Assembly (NCBI RefSeq): GCF_022682495.2
Contig: NC_071399.1
Span: 12,133,342 to 12,197,341 of the forward strand
Source of the DNA: Desmodus rotundus
Lineage: Eukaryota; Chordata; Mammalia; Chiroptera; Phyllostomidae
DNA length: 64,000 bases
Reading direction: 5' to 3'
Shown: positions 11,536-23,904 of the stretch, one piece after another
How the letters are laid out: every line of letters starts with the position of its first letter
Numbering within the stretch: position 1 is the first letter of the stretch
Made by a program: the position numbers and the translations under genes
The notes under the pieces: generated by a model
The model's input: the letters and a program-made list of their open reading frames with translations, nothing else
The model's database searches: none
What the model was told of the DNA's origin: nothing

Positions 11536-12765
11536 TTAAAGTAGGTTTGTGCACACTGTGTTTCCAGGACCACCCTGAAAGAGTTGGGGCCTCTGAATGG
11601 GGCTGTGGAGATTGCACCCGGCCCAGCCAAGGTGGCAGGGGCCGGGGCTGCTCTGCTGCCGGCTGGCTCTCTGGGAAGTGCTGGCTGGCAGGAGCATGTG
11701 CGACCTGGGCAAGGAGAGCTTTTCAAGTTGGTCCACCCGGCCGAGGCACCTCGTTCTAAGTAGCACCCCGTTGCAGTCAGGCTAGCTGCTGGCCCTGATC
11801 GGAACAGCCCAGAATGCTGGTTATATGTAAAGATTTCTGGATTCTTACCCCAGGTCTATTGAAAATGGATCATTGGATCAGGTTATATTTTAAACAAGCT
11901 TCCTCATTCCCCACCAACAGCTTAGATCCAAACCCTTCAAACAGCAATCTCCTTGACAGATGTGGCTCTGTGTTCTTTCCATCCCTCATCTTTGAGGAGT
12001 AAGATCAGAGGTTGCAGGTGGCATGGAACAGAAATTAGAAAGGGGTCTAAGACTCTGTGGCTCTAATAATACAGCCTGAAAACCAAAGCCCACAGGTCCT
12101 GGTTCCTTGGCCCAACAGCACTATACCCATTGTTCTTAACACTGTTGGACCCGGAGCTTTCTAGAAATAAAGACTGCACACTCAAATCGTGACTCTCGCT
12201 CCTGGGGCTCAGCCACTACCACCAGACCTGCATCTCTGTGTGAACCCAGCACCCTTTCTCCCTCATCCTCCTCTGAGTTTCCACACTTCACGGATTTTAT
12301 TTCTCCTGTTCCAGAGGTAGTGCAGCTCATTTCAAAGTTTGTTGCTATTCTCTGTACACTGTGCATGGTCCCTGAACCCAACCTCCTCTGACGTTTCATC
12401 TTCTTCCTGTTTAGTCATTGATTCTTGCTGCAGCCCTTCTTTCTCCCCACCTGATTGGCTGTCAGACACCCACAGAGCACAGCCTCCTCTAACTTGAAAA
12501 TCAAGGATACTCCCTCAGGACAGGCTGGCTCCCTTCCTGTAGACAGTATGAGCAGCGCCTTTAGGTGCCCACAACCGACTGAGCTGTGCAGGGCCACTTG
12601 GGTTCAGATATCCGGGAACGGATGTGATTGAAATGGCTTGTATTTATGTTTTTATTTAGTTCTATGTCTTGCCTATGGTTGCATTTCACAAGGCGATCTC
12701 TGGTTTAAAACCCCAGTGAAATGAGACAGTGAAGAAAGGGCAAGATTGAGTCACCGCAAAACTTA
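11536..12765. other. Unique intergenic DNA
   Basis: This stretch is moderately GC-rich around 11590-11760. Several overlapping short ORFs on both strands share no domain, splice or conservation evidence, so none is called. An 'AGAATGCTGGTTATATGTAA' motif near 11811 could be another MER5-like scrap but is too short to call. Confidence 0.4.
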
Positions 12766-12769
12766 AGCA

Positions 12770-13005
12770 ACTTCCTCAGTATGTATTGACCTTATGACTA
12801 AAAGTTTGTATCTTTTGACCACTTTCACTCAGTTCCCACTCTCTCCACCCCCGGCTGCTCATAACCACAAATCCAATCTCTTTTTCTATGAGTTTGGGGT
12901 TTCGGTGGGTTTTTCAAACATTCCACAGATAAGTGAGATCACACAGTTGCCTTTCTCTGTCTGACTTATTTTACATGGCGTAATGCCCTCGAGGTCCATC
13001 TGAAG
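12770..13005 (-). mobile_element. L1 3' UTR, inverted half of a twin-primed L1
   Basis: The reverse complement gives the L1M/L1MA-type 3' UTR: 'AATAAGTCAGACAGAGAAAG'-like sequence, the 'GTGTGATCTCACTTATCTGT' block and 'GTGGTTATGAGCAGCCGGGG'. It ends with 'TGGTCAAAAGATACAAACTT'. That is the portion immediately 5' (in element order) of the segment found in sense orientation just to its right. Confidence 0.8.
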
Positions 13006-13235
13006 TTAACACTGCTGGGTGTATTTGCAAGCTGCTAAGAGAGTAAATTCTAAAAACTCTCATAACAAAGAAAAAAAATTTAGTGACTCTATGAGGTGAC
13101 TGTTGTTCACTAAACGTGTTGCGGTACTCATTTCACACAATACATGTATGACATTATACCATGCACCTTAAAGTTATAAGGTGTTGTATGTCAATTCCAT
13201 CTCAATAAAACTAAAAAAACCCCCAAAACCCAAGC
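13006..13235 (+). mobile_element. L1 3' terminus, sense half of a twin-primed L1
   Basis: This half runs 'AGCTGCTAAGAGAGTAAATT', 'ACTATGAGGTGACTG'-like sequence, 'TATGTCAATTCCATCTCAAT' and then AAAACTAAAAAAACCCCCAA. These are the classic final ~200 bases and A-rich tail of L1MA/L1MB-type elements. In the consensus it continues almost directly from the inverted segment on its left, with only some tens of bases missing at the switch point. Confidence 0.85.
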
Positions 13236-15370
13236 CACTTTACTTCATATCTACCTGTAAACCTTACATAGTGAGTTAAACACTGCTTTCCCTTTTCTTA
13301 GAATATTTTTTAATCTTAGAATTTCCTTTTGAAACTATATCTGAATTTTCCTCCTGATCCTGGCATTCCAAAGCAGTGAATGCCTTGAGTGCTAGTCAGT
13401 GAGATGCAGTTAGGGCTGGCTTTCCTGCCCTTGTAGCCCTTCTCTGCATCACCCAGCTCTGCTGCTGCTTCCCCGGCTGGGAAGCAGGCTGGGCCCCCTC
13501 CAGAGTTCAGACGACTCTATTAGACGTGTCTGGAAAGGAAGACACTGCACTTATGAAAGGAACTGGTCTTTCATGTGGTTTTTCTCAACCTCACATAACA
13601 AGAGTCATAAAGAACACATAACAAGATCAAAAGTAATCTGCAGCATCTTAAAATAGCCGTCCAAGGGGTAAAAGAACCTCAATTTTGGGGAACTCATTGG
13701 TTGTGGGACAAAAAATATAGTTGCTGTCCACCAATCCTACCTGAAACTATTATCTTTGCCACAAAGATTGGATTGAGCTACGACTTGTTATTAGTCTGTG
13801 ATTGTTGCAAAATGACCATTTCTGAAAATAATGATACATATTTTATTTAATAAATATTATCAATGAGGTGCATCATTTTTCTTCAATAAAACAAGGTGAG
13901 GTTTTCGTCTTATAGAGCAATTCTTTTTCCCCTAGAACTTGTCCCCCAGAAAACCGGGTCATGGATAGACGATTGCTGATTTTCCCCCATCAGGACAAAA
14001 TAGAAACAGAGGCATGGACACGGCATGGAACAGACTGCTGGCTGAGGGGAGGGACCAGGTGAAAGAAGGGAAAGGGATTAGCCAAAGAACATATGTGCAA
14101 AAGCCTTAGACACAGACAACAGTGTGGTGATGGCCAGAGAAAGCGGGGAGTGGGGGCTGGGTGGGGAATGGGGGCATCTGTGACAGTGTCAACAGTAAGG
14201 ATAAAGAAAAAAAATCTTCTGACACAGATGTCCTGAAAAGCTTCGCTAATTGCTGCACTTTCAGTGGCCTTGGGTGTGGACATCAGCGAGTGAAAACAAA
14301 TTTAGACTTAAAGTGAATCTCCTCTTGGAACAGAACCACCTGACAGTGGACACGTTTCTACACACGGTTCAGTGCTTCACTGACTGTGACTGTCACTTCA
14401 CAGAGGAAGAGGCAGTCTGGACACATCCAGTCCCAGCATGTCGTCGTCATCAAAGGAACAGGACACACTTGTGCAAATGGCCAGCTGCTGTTCTATCTCC
14501 AGGCCTTGTTTTCCCATCTGCTTGCCTTGTATTGCATTTAAATCTACCCAGAGAACAGCTCCCGTTGAAAGACTTTCTCTTTTATTTGCAAGACCCATAT
14601 ACATAAATATACATTTGGAAAATATTTCTTGCTAATCCACCTGGCGGCAGTCTGGGCTAAGGGAGGGGGGCAGCAGAAGGCTGGGGTCAATGTACATGAT
14701 GCAGACAGAGCCCAGCTCCTGGGGTTTTCACTCCGGAGACAAAGTGAATCGGTGCTCTGATCATAAAACCAATTCCCTGAAGAGTCGGATTGGCAGCAAC
14801 ATAATATCTGAAAACTAGACTTATATTTTGAAAATTTAGGGGGCCGGTAATCTGGTGCTTTTGTTGGTCTAATGACAAGGTGAGGACAAAGATGGGAGTG
14901 CTTTGGCTAAGAGTGTTGCCAGGGTAATGGATGGTTTGGGTTTCCCCCTTTAAGTTCAAGGTGTTAAGACGTATCACATCAAATCTTTAGGTGGGGACAG
15001 GGGAAGGGTGAAATAATGGCAAGTGTCGGGGTTCAGATGGCAACCCAAAGTTTAAAATAAGCTCACAAACATCTGGAACCCACCAAACTGGCCTGGCTTG
15101 GTGTCAACAAGGCTCTGAGATTTTTCAGTTACTCCTCGCTCTGGCCAGGAATTATATTATTTTATATACATATGTATCTTTTCCCAATAAATGCCTCCAC
15201 GTTTGTTTCCAGGTGCAATGGAATGTGTAGGTATGATTGGGATGCAGAATGAGAACACATACATCACATGTTACTATTAGATGATTATTTCCATGCAGCT
15301 TCTGTAATAGGCCTTTAGTAGTCAGTAAGATCTATTCGTAAATTAATTAAAAATCTAATATTAATAGATC
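13236..15370. other. Unique intergenic DNA
   Basis: I find no gene and no repeat I can name. Small ORFs at 13990-14283 (-), 14250-14606 (+) and 14687-14977 (-) have no domain or splice context. Confidence 0.4.
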
Positions 15371-15374
15371 TCTC

Positions 15375-15462
15375 CACATATATATTTGTACATATATGCA
15401 TATGTATGGACACATACAAATATATACATATATGCAACACACATATACACACACAAATATTT
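15375..15462. repeat. AT/AC-rich simple repeat
   Basis: Irregular ATATAT, CATATATG and ACACAC units run from 'ACATATATATTTGTACATAT' to 'ACATATACACACACAAATAT'. It is a degenerate dinucleotide microsatellite. Confidence 0.7.
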
Positions 15463-16800
15463 GTTTGTTTCTTTATGAAAATAAGGAAGAGGGCAAAGCA
15501 TTCTGGTGTCCAGAGATAGGGATACACAAGTGATACAATCTCTCGAGGTTTCAGCGGGGGGGGAAATATGATAGTATGTATATGAGGAGATAGGATTTTG
15601 CCTTTAGTAAGACTCTCTGTAGGAAATTTTAAGGCAAACTTTAAAGACTGGATTTTCTATATCTAAAAAACAAATATACCAACTGGCTTAATGGAGGAAA
15701 AAGTAGATAAGAATAACATTTAGAATGTCTGTGTTTATCTCCAGAGAGCAACTACTTGGTACTGTAATGAATTGCAAGTACTAATATTTTCAGTTTACAG
15801 GGAGCGTTGGAAGCTTAGGCCAGAAATTTCAAAGCCTAGCTTCTGAGGCCTGAGCCTTTGCCAATACACAACATTTCTTTTTGGCTCCATGTGTACTTAC
15901 AGAGTTTGCTTGTACCGAGCCTTGAGCAGCCTTTGATTTTTATCCAAAAGTTTTGTCCGACACTCCTAATGAGCTCCCCTTTCGGATCTGAAGTGCGCAC
16001 ACCCGTTTGGCTCATTTTAGATAAACCTATGGAACCAATGACAGAGAGGCAGAGAAGACACCGAGACCCGGCACTCGGAGCTCAGTTCCCAGAGGCAATG
16101 ACTCACCAGGAAGGCAGCCAGAGTTCCGAGTAAATAATTCCCACTTTGCCACTGGATTGGAAGATAAGAGCTGACTGACAAAACTTAAACTAAAAAATGT
16201 TGACATCTTATGGTGGGCAGTATTTTGGAAGTATATGTGTATAGTTCTCCCTATCCTTCTTAGTTCCTAAAATACTTGGGGAGAGATCTGACAAGTGAAG
16301 GACAACTTCCCAGGCCGTGCCTGAGGAAAAGAGATTACAAACCTCGATTATAAAGCCCAATCCTTCCTAGTGAATAAAGAACGAAGCAGTGTCTTAGAAA
16401 AAGGCAAAAACTTATCAAACTTTTATTTTAAATTGGCTCAGTCCAGTGATTAATTTTTCTACGGTGAAGTCTGAATGACTCTGTCCTCCTTCAACTTCAT
16501 GAGTAGTAGGTTGTGGTTAATAATTCATCCAACAAACCTATGAAAGAAGCTTAAAAACAAGCAACCATGCTAATTTAATTTATTATCCAAAAAGTATGGG
16601 GCTTGGAATCATCATTCAAGTCATGATTTCAATTAGGTAAGAAACAGATCTGAGAATGTGTAACCTATCTATTGGAGGCGAGGAGAGCTGCATGCAAGTT
16701 CTGGCCAATCATCCAATCATTAGCTAGTAATTCTCTTTTTATGTGGCAAGTACTATGCTAGGCAATGGATATATAAAAATTAAGAATTGAAACTGAGTTA
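15463..16800. other. Unique intergenic DNA
   Basis: No gene or recognised repeat. The stretch is AT-rich overall, with a short, somewhat GC-richer piece near 15955-16135 that contains only a chance ORF. Confidence 0.35.
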
Positions 16801-16809
16801 CTCATGGCT

Positions 16810-17160
16810 CAGTGAGAGTCTGAACATACAACGGATTATTGTAATGCACTGTGACAAGTGCCAGGATAGAGGTATTAACAGGGAACTCAAGGAAAACTCA
16901 GAGATCAGAAGACAGAGCTTGCTTAAGAAAAACGAGAAAGTCTCCATGGATGAGGTGACCTTTGAACTGGGCCTGGGAGGATGAGCAGGCACGCTCCCGA
17001 TGAGGAAGAAGCTGGTCATTCCAGATAAGGGGAACTGCGAGGGCCAAGATCTGGACCGCTAGAACCACCAGATCTTTTAGACCAACGTAACGCTGCAGGA
17101 ACGCAGTTAGCTTGTAGGCGAGTATGAGGGTGGGAGATGGGGGATGTGGGTAGATTTGCC
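16810..17160 (+). repeat. Ancient LINE-type repeat, family unresolved
   Basis: Motifs 'GATGAGGTGACCTTTGAACT', 'GGGCCTGGGAGGATGAGCAG' and 'TGGTCATTCCAGATAAGGGG' match the widespread old mammalian repeat with 'gaggtgacatttgagctgagacctgaatgatgag ... cattccaggcagagggaa'. I am sure this is an interspersed repeat but not which LINE family it is named under. The 65-73 aa ORFs across it are by-products. Confidence 0.6.
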
Positions 17161-20075
17161 CATCACTTTCCTGCATTATCCTGGTCTGTTCACTTATTTA
17201 ATAAAATTAGATGAAATGATCGCTTTCAAAATTCTATGATCCTATGAAAGGAAAAAAAAATCTGTTCTTAGTTGGAAGAAAATAACTCTTTGGGGTGAAC
17301 AAGGGGATGGGATTGTTTCCATGAAAGTGAAGATTTGCAGCTGCCTCACACAAGCTATATTAACAGTAGGAACAAAAAAAAGAGAAGGGCAGAAAGAAAA
17401 GAAAAAGACCTAAGAGATTTGTTTTCTTCTAGTCTTAGTATGCTTTGACATGTGCCTCTGATGCTACTTGGGGAAAAAGAGCTGATAATTTTTCCTCCAG
17501 TGACAGATATGCTTCTTTTCATTTGTTTTACTAGACTCCCTCAGCAAATGAAAACTTTTTGTTCTGGTCTCATTTTTAGACACAAAGTGTGCATTTCAAA
17601 ACCAGGCACGCTACTTCTAAGAACCAGACAGCTATTGTTTACCGACACGCACACATGCAGGAAATTTGCCTTCCAGGTTCTGGTTGGGACTGCCTTGTAT
17701 AAAGGTTCTTTGCAGACTTCAGACACCAAACTGAACCTCAGGTTTACTGGGATGAGAGGAACGACCTATAAAACTGATATGATGCTAATGAATGAGAGAG
17801 AAATAAAGAGAAAACTATTCCCCACATAGCACATAATCTGAATTAAAAACATAAAAGTTGAAAAAAAATAATGTGGCTTATAAAAGACGAAAACACTTGG
17901 GATTTAAAAAAACATCACATTTAAAATTACTATGAGCACTCATATTCATGAAGAATAAATGAATCCATTCATTATTTAAATAATTGAACTTGAACTCATG
18001 AACTCCAAGACTGTAGCTAAACCTTAAATTTAAACTCCAAGACAATAACTTTTCCAAATTATAGTTCTTTATAGTTTCAAAAGTAGCTAAAAAAATCAGA
18101 ATAGAGGGATTATCTGTTTTCTTTTAAAATCTGAATTTTAGCTAATTTCTTTTATTATAGTCTCCAAAGTCCTAGACAGTGCTTGAGACATTTTGCTTCT
18201 TTGAGATCAATAATTAAAGACTACTGATTGCTCTGACATAAATAACTTTACTCCAACACACTTGCACTTTATCTTTAATGGACAAACAGGCTTTGAGACA
18301 GGAAACTTTTGCATTTCCCCATCTTCCTGTCTTTCATAACAGCCTTCCCCAATACCTTTATCCACCCAAAGTTTAGCCAACATGTAGGATGGAATTCAAA
18401 CCACCTCTCCCATAAAATATGCACGTGATCATCTCTCCTCAAATAATTGCTTTCTGCTCAGAAAGTTTTCACGATTAGCCATTACTTTACCAGCAATTAA
18501 TTGCATGCTAGCTCTGTCCTTATTACCCTGAACTCTTGTATTGTTGACTCTCAGATGAGCAGATGCTTAGGCCTAGTTTCCTCAACAAGGACATTGCTTC
18601 TTGAGGACAGAGACCTTTTCTTCTTGGAGCCTCTACAGAATATAGTTCAGTAAATATTTAGTACTTAAATAATTTGTCCATTCAACAATCATTTACCAGG
18701 CAGCTACCCTGTGGAATGAACTAACATAGACCCTGTGTCTTTTCTAGGTTTGTCATGAAGGCTGGTAGCAAACCCAAAGCCAATTCAATGTAAAAATGTT
18801 CAGCCCTTAGTGATGAGTTGATTACATTTATAAGTTAATAATTTGAAATTTTTTATTTGACTAACAGAAGAAGGAGGAGGAGACATTGAAATATTTGGGG
18901 GCTTTAGAAAAACCCTTAGTGTTTATATCTCCCATCTCTTTCATAGCATTCCCATTGTGATTTATGGCTGACGGTGCGATGACAAAAGCGATATGTACCA
19001 TTGCTCTGAACACAGGGCGCCCTTCCCTGTCTTGAAACAGATATGAGCCTCTGTCTGAAAAAGCCCAGTGATCTACGTGATGTCAATATGTCGTATCCCC
19101 ATTAACATGATGACCTTAGCAATAACCTAGTAAGAAGGACCCAGCATGGAAATTTATGTTAGAGAACCTATTCTGAACTGGATTGCTTAGCGTTGGCTCA
19201 GGAACTGAGGCATTTCTGGGGGGAATTTGAAACTGGCCTCTGTATGAGGAGAGCCAGGAGAGAAGGAAGAAAGAGGCAGACCCCCACTACAGGACACTCC
19301 TTGTTCACTTTGTGTTTTCCCTGCCCCAACACCAGAAGAACAAGGAGCAGGAGGAGAGACGAAGAGGAGGAGGAGACATGAGGAGGAGCAAAAAGCGGGG
19401 GGAGCGTATCAAAAGACATAGGCACCATCCTGAAAAAGGTCCCTGTGGACAAACCTGGAACAATTTGAGCAGCCAAATAGAAGATGACAGTGTTGAATTA
19501 CCGATGCATCCATACGGGTGTAAATAAATGACTAAATGAACAAATACATGCATGAATGAATGAAAAGGGAAATAATCTTCCTTTCATAAGAAGGCCAAAT
19601 AATATATGCAAATATTCCTCCCTCTAGAAAGTAGAGCCTAATTCTCCTCCCTACCTTGAGTGTGGGATGAATTTAGCAACTCCTTTCTAAAAAAAAATAG
19701 AGAATGCAAAGGGAAAGTAATAACTTTACAGAGGAGGCACTTGATGGACAACACCTGAGCCAGGTGACCAAGGTTGGCCTCCCCATGTGGATATCATCCA
19801 CGCCACGATGTGAACGGGAAGAAAGTGGCTCCGCACCTCTGTGGCATTGTTACCAAAAGCACGCAACTTCAGTGTGATCGTGCAAAAGAAATAAGAGAAA
19901 CCATGAAAGCAACCCAAATTTAGAGAAGTTCTGCAAGATATCTGACCTATACCCTTCAGGAAAGTGACATGGTTAAGACTAAGGAGATACGATAACTAAA
20001 TGCAGTTTGCCATCTTGAAACAAACAAAAAAAAAGCATTTTGTAGAAGAAAAGGAAAGAAAGGAGGATCAAAATA
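17161..20075. other. AT-rich intergenic DNA with faint L2 trace
   Basis: No gene is recognised. About 18595-18760 shows an L2 3'-end-like 'TTGAGGACAGAGACCTTTTC ... CAGTAAATATTTAGTACTTA' pattern, followed by a 'CCATTCAACAATCATTTACC' motif, but it is too diverged to call on its own. A purine-rich (AGG)n-like stretch lies at 19328-19390. Confidence 0.4.
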
Positions 20076-20079
20076 AAGT

Positions 20080-20232
20080 CTGCCGTTTTGTTCATGGTTT
20101 TATTTGTTAAAATGTACTGCGCTATAGAGTAAGTTAACGTTAGGGGAAACTGGGAGAAGGGTAAGTATACCATCTTTGCAACTTTTCTGTGAATCTAAAA
20201 TTATGCCCAAATGAAAAGTATGTTTAAATATT
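20080..20232 (+). mobile_element. L1M 3' end fragment
   Basis: It ends 'CCATCTTTGCAACTTTTCTG', 'TGAATCTAAAATTATGCCCA' and AATGAAAAGTATG. This matches the old L1M terminus 'tatctttgcaacttttctgtaaatctaaaattattccaaaataaaaag'. It is a 5'-truncated relic. Confidence 0.7.
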
Positions 20233-20235
20233 TTT

Positions 20236-20605
20236 GTATTTGGCAATAAAAAGGAATAAGGTTCTGATACATGCTGCAATCTAGATAAAGCTTGAAAATA
20301 TCATGCTAAGTTGGAAAAGCTAGTCACATAAAGCTGTGTGTGTGTGTGTGTATGAGGACATTTTTATATGAAATGCCCAGAATGTGAAATTCACAGAGAC
20401 AGAAAGCACATTAGTAGTTGCCCAGGGTTGAGGTGAAAACAAGAAGAGGAGTAATTGCTAATGGGGATAGGATTTGGGGGGATGAAAATGTTCTGAAACT
20501 GATTGTGGTGATGGTCACACACCTCTGCGAATGCACTAAAGCCACTGAATTGTACCCTTCAGGTGACCTGTATGAACGGGAATTATGCCTCATTAAAGTG
20601 GTTAC
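20236..20605 (+). mobile_element. L1M 3' UTR fragment, sense
   Basis: The segment 'GGCAATAAAAAGGAATAAGG' opens the fragment. It continues with 'ATGAAATGCCCAGAATGTGA', 'GATTGTGGTGATGGTCACAC', 'AAAGCCACTGAATTGTACCC' and 'CTCATTAAAGTGG', which is the standard order of the L1M terminal region. A (TG)n run (about 20334-20351) is embedded in it. A closely related fragment occurs at 59620-60165. Confidence 0.82.
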
Positions 20606-21315
20606 AGGGTAGGTCTCATCTGTGACTGGATGTGGGGGTCGAACATCATCATTAGACTCAGCTTCCCTCCGTTTCTGGATTCTGCCTTCCTTTATGCGGG
20701 CTACTCCCTCAGGCCCCACACGGACCCTCCAGGCTCAGACTATGCCCTTTTCTGAGCAGTCCTGGCGATACCAGCGGTCTGTCTCTCTGCAGTCCTTGCA
20801 AATGTCTCCTTTGACTTCCTTCGTTCTGAATGGATGACAAGATGTCCTTAAACACAACTAATTCCCCTCCCCAACCTCCGTGTGTGTGATGGAGCAGGGT
20901 GAAGGGGTTTGGGTGTGTGGATTCTCAAAAAAACCAACAAACCATTGATCCGTCACGGGGACAAATGTGAACAGGTGCTGAGGAACAAAATGACATATGC
21001 CTGCTATAACTTTCTCGCTTCCTACATAGAAGTCGTCAGAAACGAATCTTTAACTTAATGAAATTAATGAGTTTCCCTTAAAGAAGGAAAGACACATCTA
21101 TACTGTCCTGTTCAAATTTCTCTTTCAGTATTTACTAAAAACACAATAGAAAGAAGAAGAAAATGTGCCAGCTTCGAGATGCTCTGTAACACAGAACACA
21201 AAAGTACTGGTGCTTCTTCTTTGTAGCAGTTTAGTTAGTTTCTTAAACCTCACTCAGACAGGGCGACGTTAGACACCACCAACGAAAACGCAGACTGTTT
21301 CAGACAGGTAAAAAC
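20606..21315. other. Unique intergenic DNA
   Basis: No gene or recognised repeat is visible. Confidence 0.35.
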
Positions 21316-21319
21316 TGTT

Positions 21320-21525
21320 CAGCACCACAGCCATTAGCCACAGGCCACTGTTCAAATGCACATGAAAATTAAATAAAGTTAGAAACTCAGCAACTCACTC
21401 ACATTCGTCACATTTCAAATGCCCAGTGGACATGAGTGGCTAACATGTTGGACGGTGCAGATGAAGAATATGCCCCTTATGCTAGGACATTCTACTGGGC
21501 TACAGTGCTTTCAACTATACTTATT
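21320..21525. mobile_element. hAT-Charlie MITE remnant ('CACATGTGGCTA' type)
   Basis: The sequence 'CATGAAAATTAAATAAAGTT', then 'CACATTTCAAATGCCCAGTG' and 'CATGAGTGGCTAACATGTTG', ends with 'GACATTCTACTGGGCTACAG'. This matches the MER3/MER33-like non-autonomous hAT element containing 'cacatttcaagtgctcaatagccacatgtggctagtggctac'. The name of the subfamily is uncertain. Confidence 0.6.
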
Positions 21526-21679
21526 TCTAGAATTTTATCACAGACCAATTTCTCCCATAAGGTAACTTATTTAGACAGGTAAAAGTAAATTCTTAGGGGG
21601 TTACAAAAAACCTCACGATTCTTTACCTTTATCTTCCTAGTATCTAAGGTGACTCCCAGGTGTTTTATATGTTTATTAA

Positions 21680-21874
21680 CTAGAGAGAGAGGAAGGAAGA
21701 GAGAGAAAGAGAAACATTGACGTGAGAGAGAAACATTGATCAGTTGCTTCCCCTACATGCCCTGACCGGGGATTGAACCCACAACCTAGGCATGTGCCCT
21801 GACCTGGAATCAAACCCCCAACCTTTTCGTGCACAGGACAACATTCCAACCATACTGAGACACACTGGCCTGGG
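21680..21874 (-). mobile_element. VES SINE, minus strand
   Basis: The reverse complement starts CCCAGGCCAGTGTGTCTCAG and has the VES B-box region twice ('GGTTTGATTCCAGGTCAGGG' and 'GGTTCAATCCCCGGTCAGGG'). The 'CATGTAGGGGAAGCAACTGA' body follows, then the 'CATCAATGTTTC..TCTCTC' 3' part seen here as GAGA-rich + strand sequence. It lies in the region upstream of MTMR7. Confidence 0.9.
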
Positions 21875-22204
21875 TGATGGCTCCCAGTTTTATGAGGTTG
21901 GCTGGATGCTCTTCGGTGGCTACTGTTAAATGTCCCACCCCAGTGTGACATTTGAGTCCTTCATGGCCAGACTTCAGAGCATCACCCTCCAGCCAGCAGT
22001 CAGGCAGCTCCCTCCCCTCCCAGAGTAGAGGGTTCCCTCTTCACGTCGTCTCCATCACTGGCCTGCAATGCTCGCTGCGGCCAGACCTCCCATGCCTGTC
22101 AGGTCGGAGCCAAAGGGATGGGTTCCTGGTCACTGCTGCTGGGGCCACGGTACACAGTGGCCCTTCTCACTGCCACCATGGCCAGTGCAGCTACCATGTT
22201 GAAT

Positions 22205-22465
22205 CTCTCTCTCTCTCTCTTTTGGATTGAGAGATAATGATCATATACCATCGTGTAAGTTTAAAGTGGGCAACATGTTGATTTAGTACATTCAAATACT
22301 GCAATATGATGACCACCATACCTTTAGCTAACACCTCTATCATATGACAGAATTCTCACTTCTTTTTTGTGGTGAGAACAGTTAAGATCTAGTCTCTTAG
22401 CAGCTCTGAAGTTACTTTATAAGACAGTGTTACTGATTACAGTACACTGATTTTTTTTTGAAATT
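22205..22465 (-). mobile_element. L1 3' UTR fragment, antisense, with (TC)n at its edge
   Basis: After a (TC)n run (22205-22221) the + strand reads 'ACCATCGTGTAAGTTTAAAG'. It continues with 'GATTTAGTACATTCAAATAC', 'GCTAACACCTCTATCATATG' and 'GTGGTGAGAACAGTTAAGAT'. This is the reverse complement of an L1MA/L1MB-type 3' UTR. Confidence 0.75.
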
Positions 22466-23120
22466 AGCAGAAAGACAAAAATCAGCATACACCTCGGTTC
22501 CCTTTGCTCCTCTTGGCCTCTCAGGGGTTGAACAACCCGAGACCTCCCTGTTTTATGACTGTTTCATTCCCCAGAACAGGGCGTTGTGGCTGCCTTTCCA
22601 CAGACGAGTGAGATGAGCCAAGCAAACAAATGCTTTGGCACACAGTCTCCTCGCTCTGTGTAGGGGCAGCTGAGGGCTGGTGGAGGAGGACCGTCAGCCC
22701 CCAGGAACCTGGAGCAGAGAAAGACTGCTGAGGCCCACTTCTGTTGTCAGCCCTGGGCCTACACGCGCCCCATCCCAGAGGTCCACACCGCCAGCCCCAG
22801 CTTCTCCTGAGTGGGCTTTTCTTTAGGGGCCGATCTCTCCGGCACGTACAGACCTGAGTCCCTAGAGACAAGGCCTATGGCACCCTGCATGACACCAGGG
22901 TACACTGCATGACATCAGATCATGTGTTCCCACAAATTCGCCTTTTAGGGAGCTTACCGTGTAGTGTTACTTCTTCAGGCAAACTATTCGAGTGTGCATA
23001 TGTTCCTATAAACAACTGCTTGAAGCACTTTCAAAACTAGCTTCATTTTTTATTGTAAAATATAGGATCTAGAAATAATTCATATTTTCCTTAATTGAAT
23101 AAATTAATGCATTAAAAAGT
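22466..23120. other. Unique intergenic DNA
   Basis: A GC-richer piece at 22540-22870 gives a 116-codon minus-strand ORF with no recognisable domain; I treat it as chance. No repeat is identified. Confidence 0.4.
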
Positions 23121-23124
23121 TTTG

Positions 23125-23900
23125 TACAAGAGATTTACTGAGATGTAATTGATGCACAACACATCCATGTTTCAAGTATATAATTTGATAGGTTTTAATG
23201 GGTATGAAAATATCTCTACAATCAAGATAACATGTGCCCTTTGCAATCCCTTACTGACTCCGTTCCTCCCCATGCACCGGATTACCCCCCCACACCCCCA
23301 TCCTCAGGCAACCACTGATCTGCCTTGTCATTATCACTCGGTTTGCATTTTCTAGAATTTTACATAAATAGAATTATACAGTATGTACTGCTTTTGTGTG
23401 GGGAAGGAGGAGGGTCTGGCTTCTCTCATTCAACAGAAGTATTTTGACATTTACCTGTGTTGCATGAGTTAATGCATCTTTTAAATCCCAAGAAGTATTC
23501 AATTGTAGGGCTACAATTGAACATTGCATATTTTTATATCCACTTTGTATATCCATTTGTCTTGGACATTTGGGTTGTTTCCAGTTTGGGGCTATTTCTT
23601 TTGGCTCATTACCTAGCAGTGGAACAGCTGAGTCAAACAGAAGCTACATGTTTAACTATTTAAGAAATTGCAAAACTCAAAGAGTTTGAACCATTTTGCA
23701 CGCCCATCAGAAGTACATGACAGTTCTAATTGTTCCACATCTTCGCTAACACGTGGTGTGGTTAATCTTTTTGATTTTATTCGTCTCCAATGTGTATTAC
23801 CCTTTGGACTAAGCGTGCTGACCATGTTTTCATGTGCTTATTTGCCATTCACACATCATTTTTGGTGAAGTGCCTGTTCAAGTTTTTTGCCTATTATTAA
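23125..23900 (-). mobile_element. Old L1M 3' region, antisense
   Basis: The + strand shows 'AGATGTAATTGATGCACAAC', 'CCCCATCCTCAGGCAACCAC' with 'TGATCTGCC', and 'ATAAATAGAATTATACAGTA'. It then has 'CATTTGGGTTGTTTCCAGTT' and 'CTAGCAGTGGAACAGCTGAG'. These occur in the order expected for the reverse complement of old L1M/HAL1-like 3' sequence. Confidence 0.75.
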
Positions 23901-23904
23901 TTTT

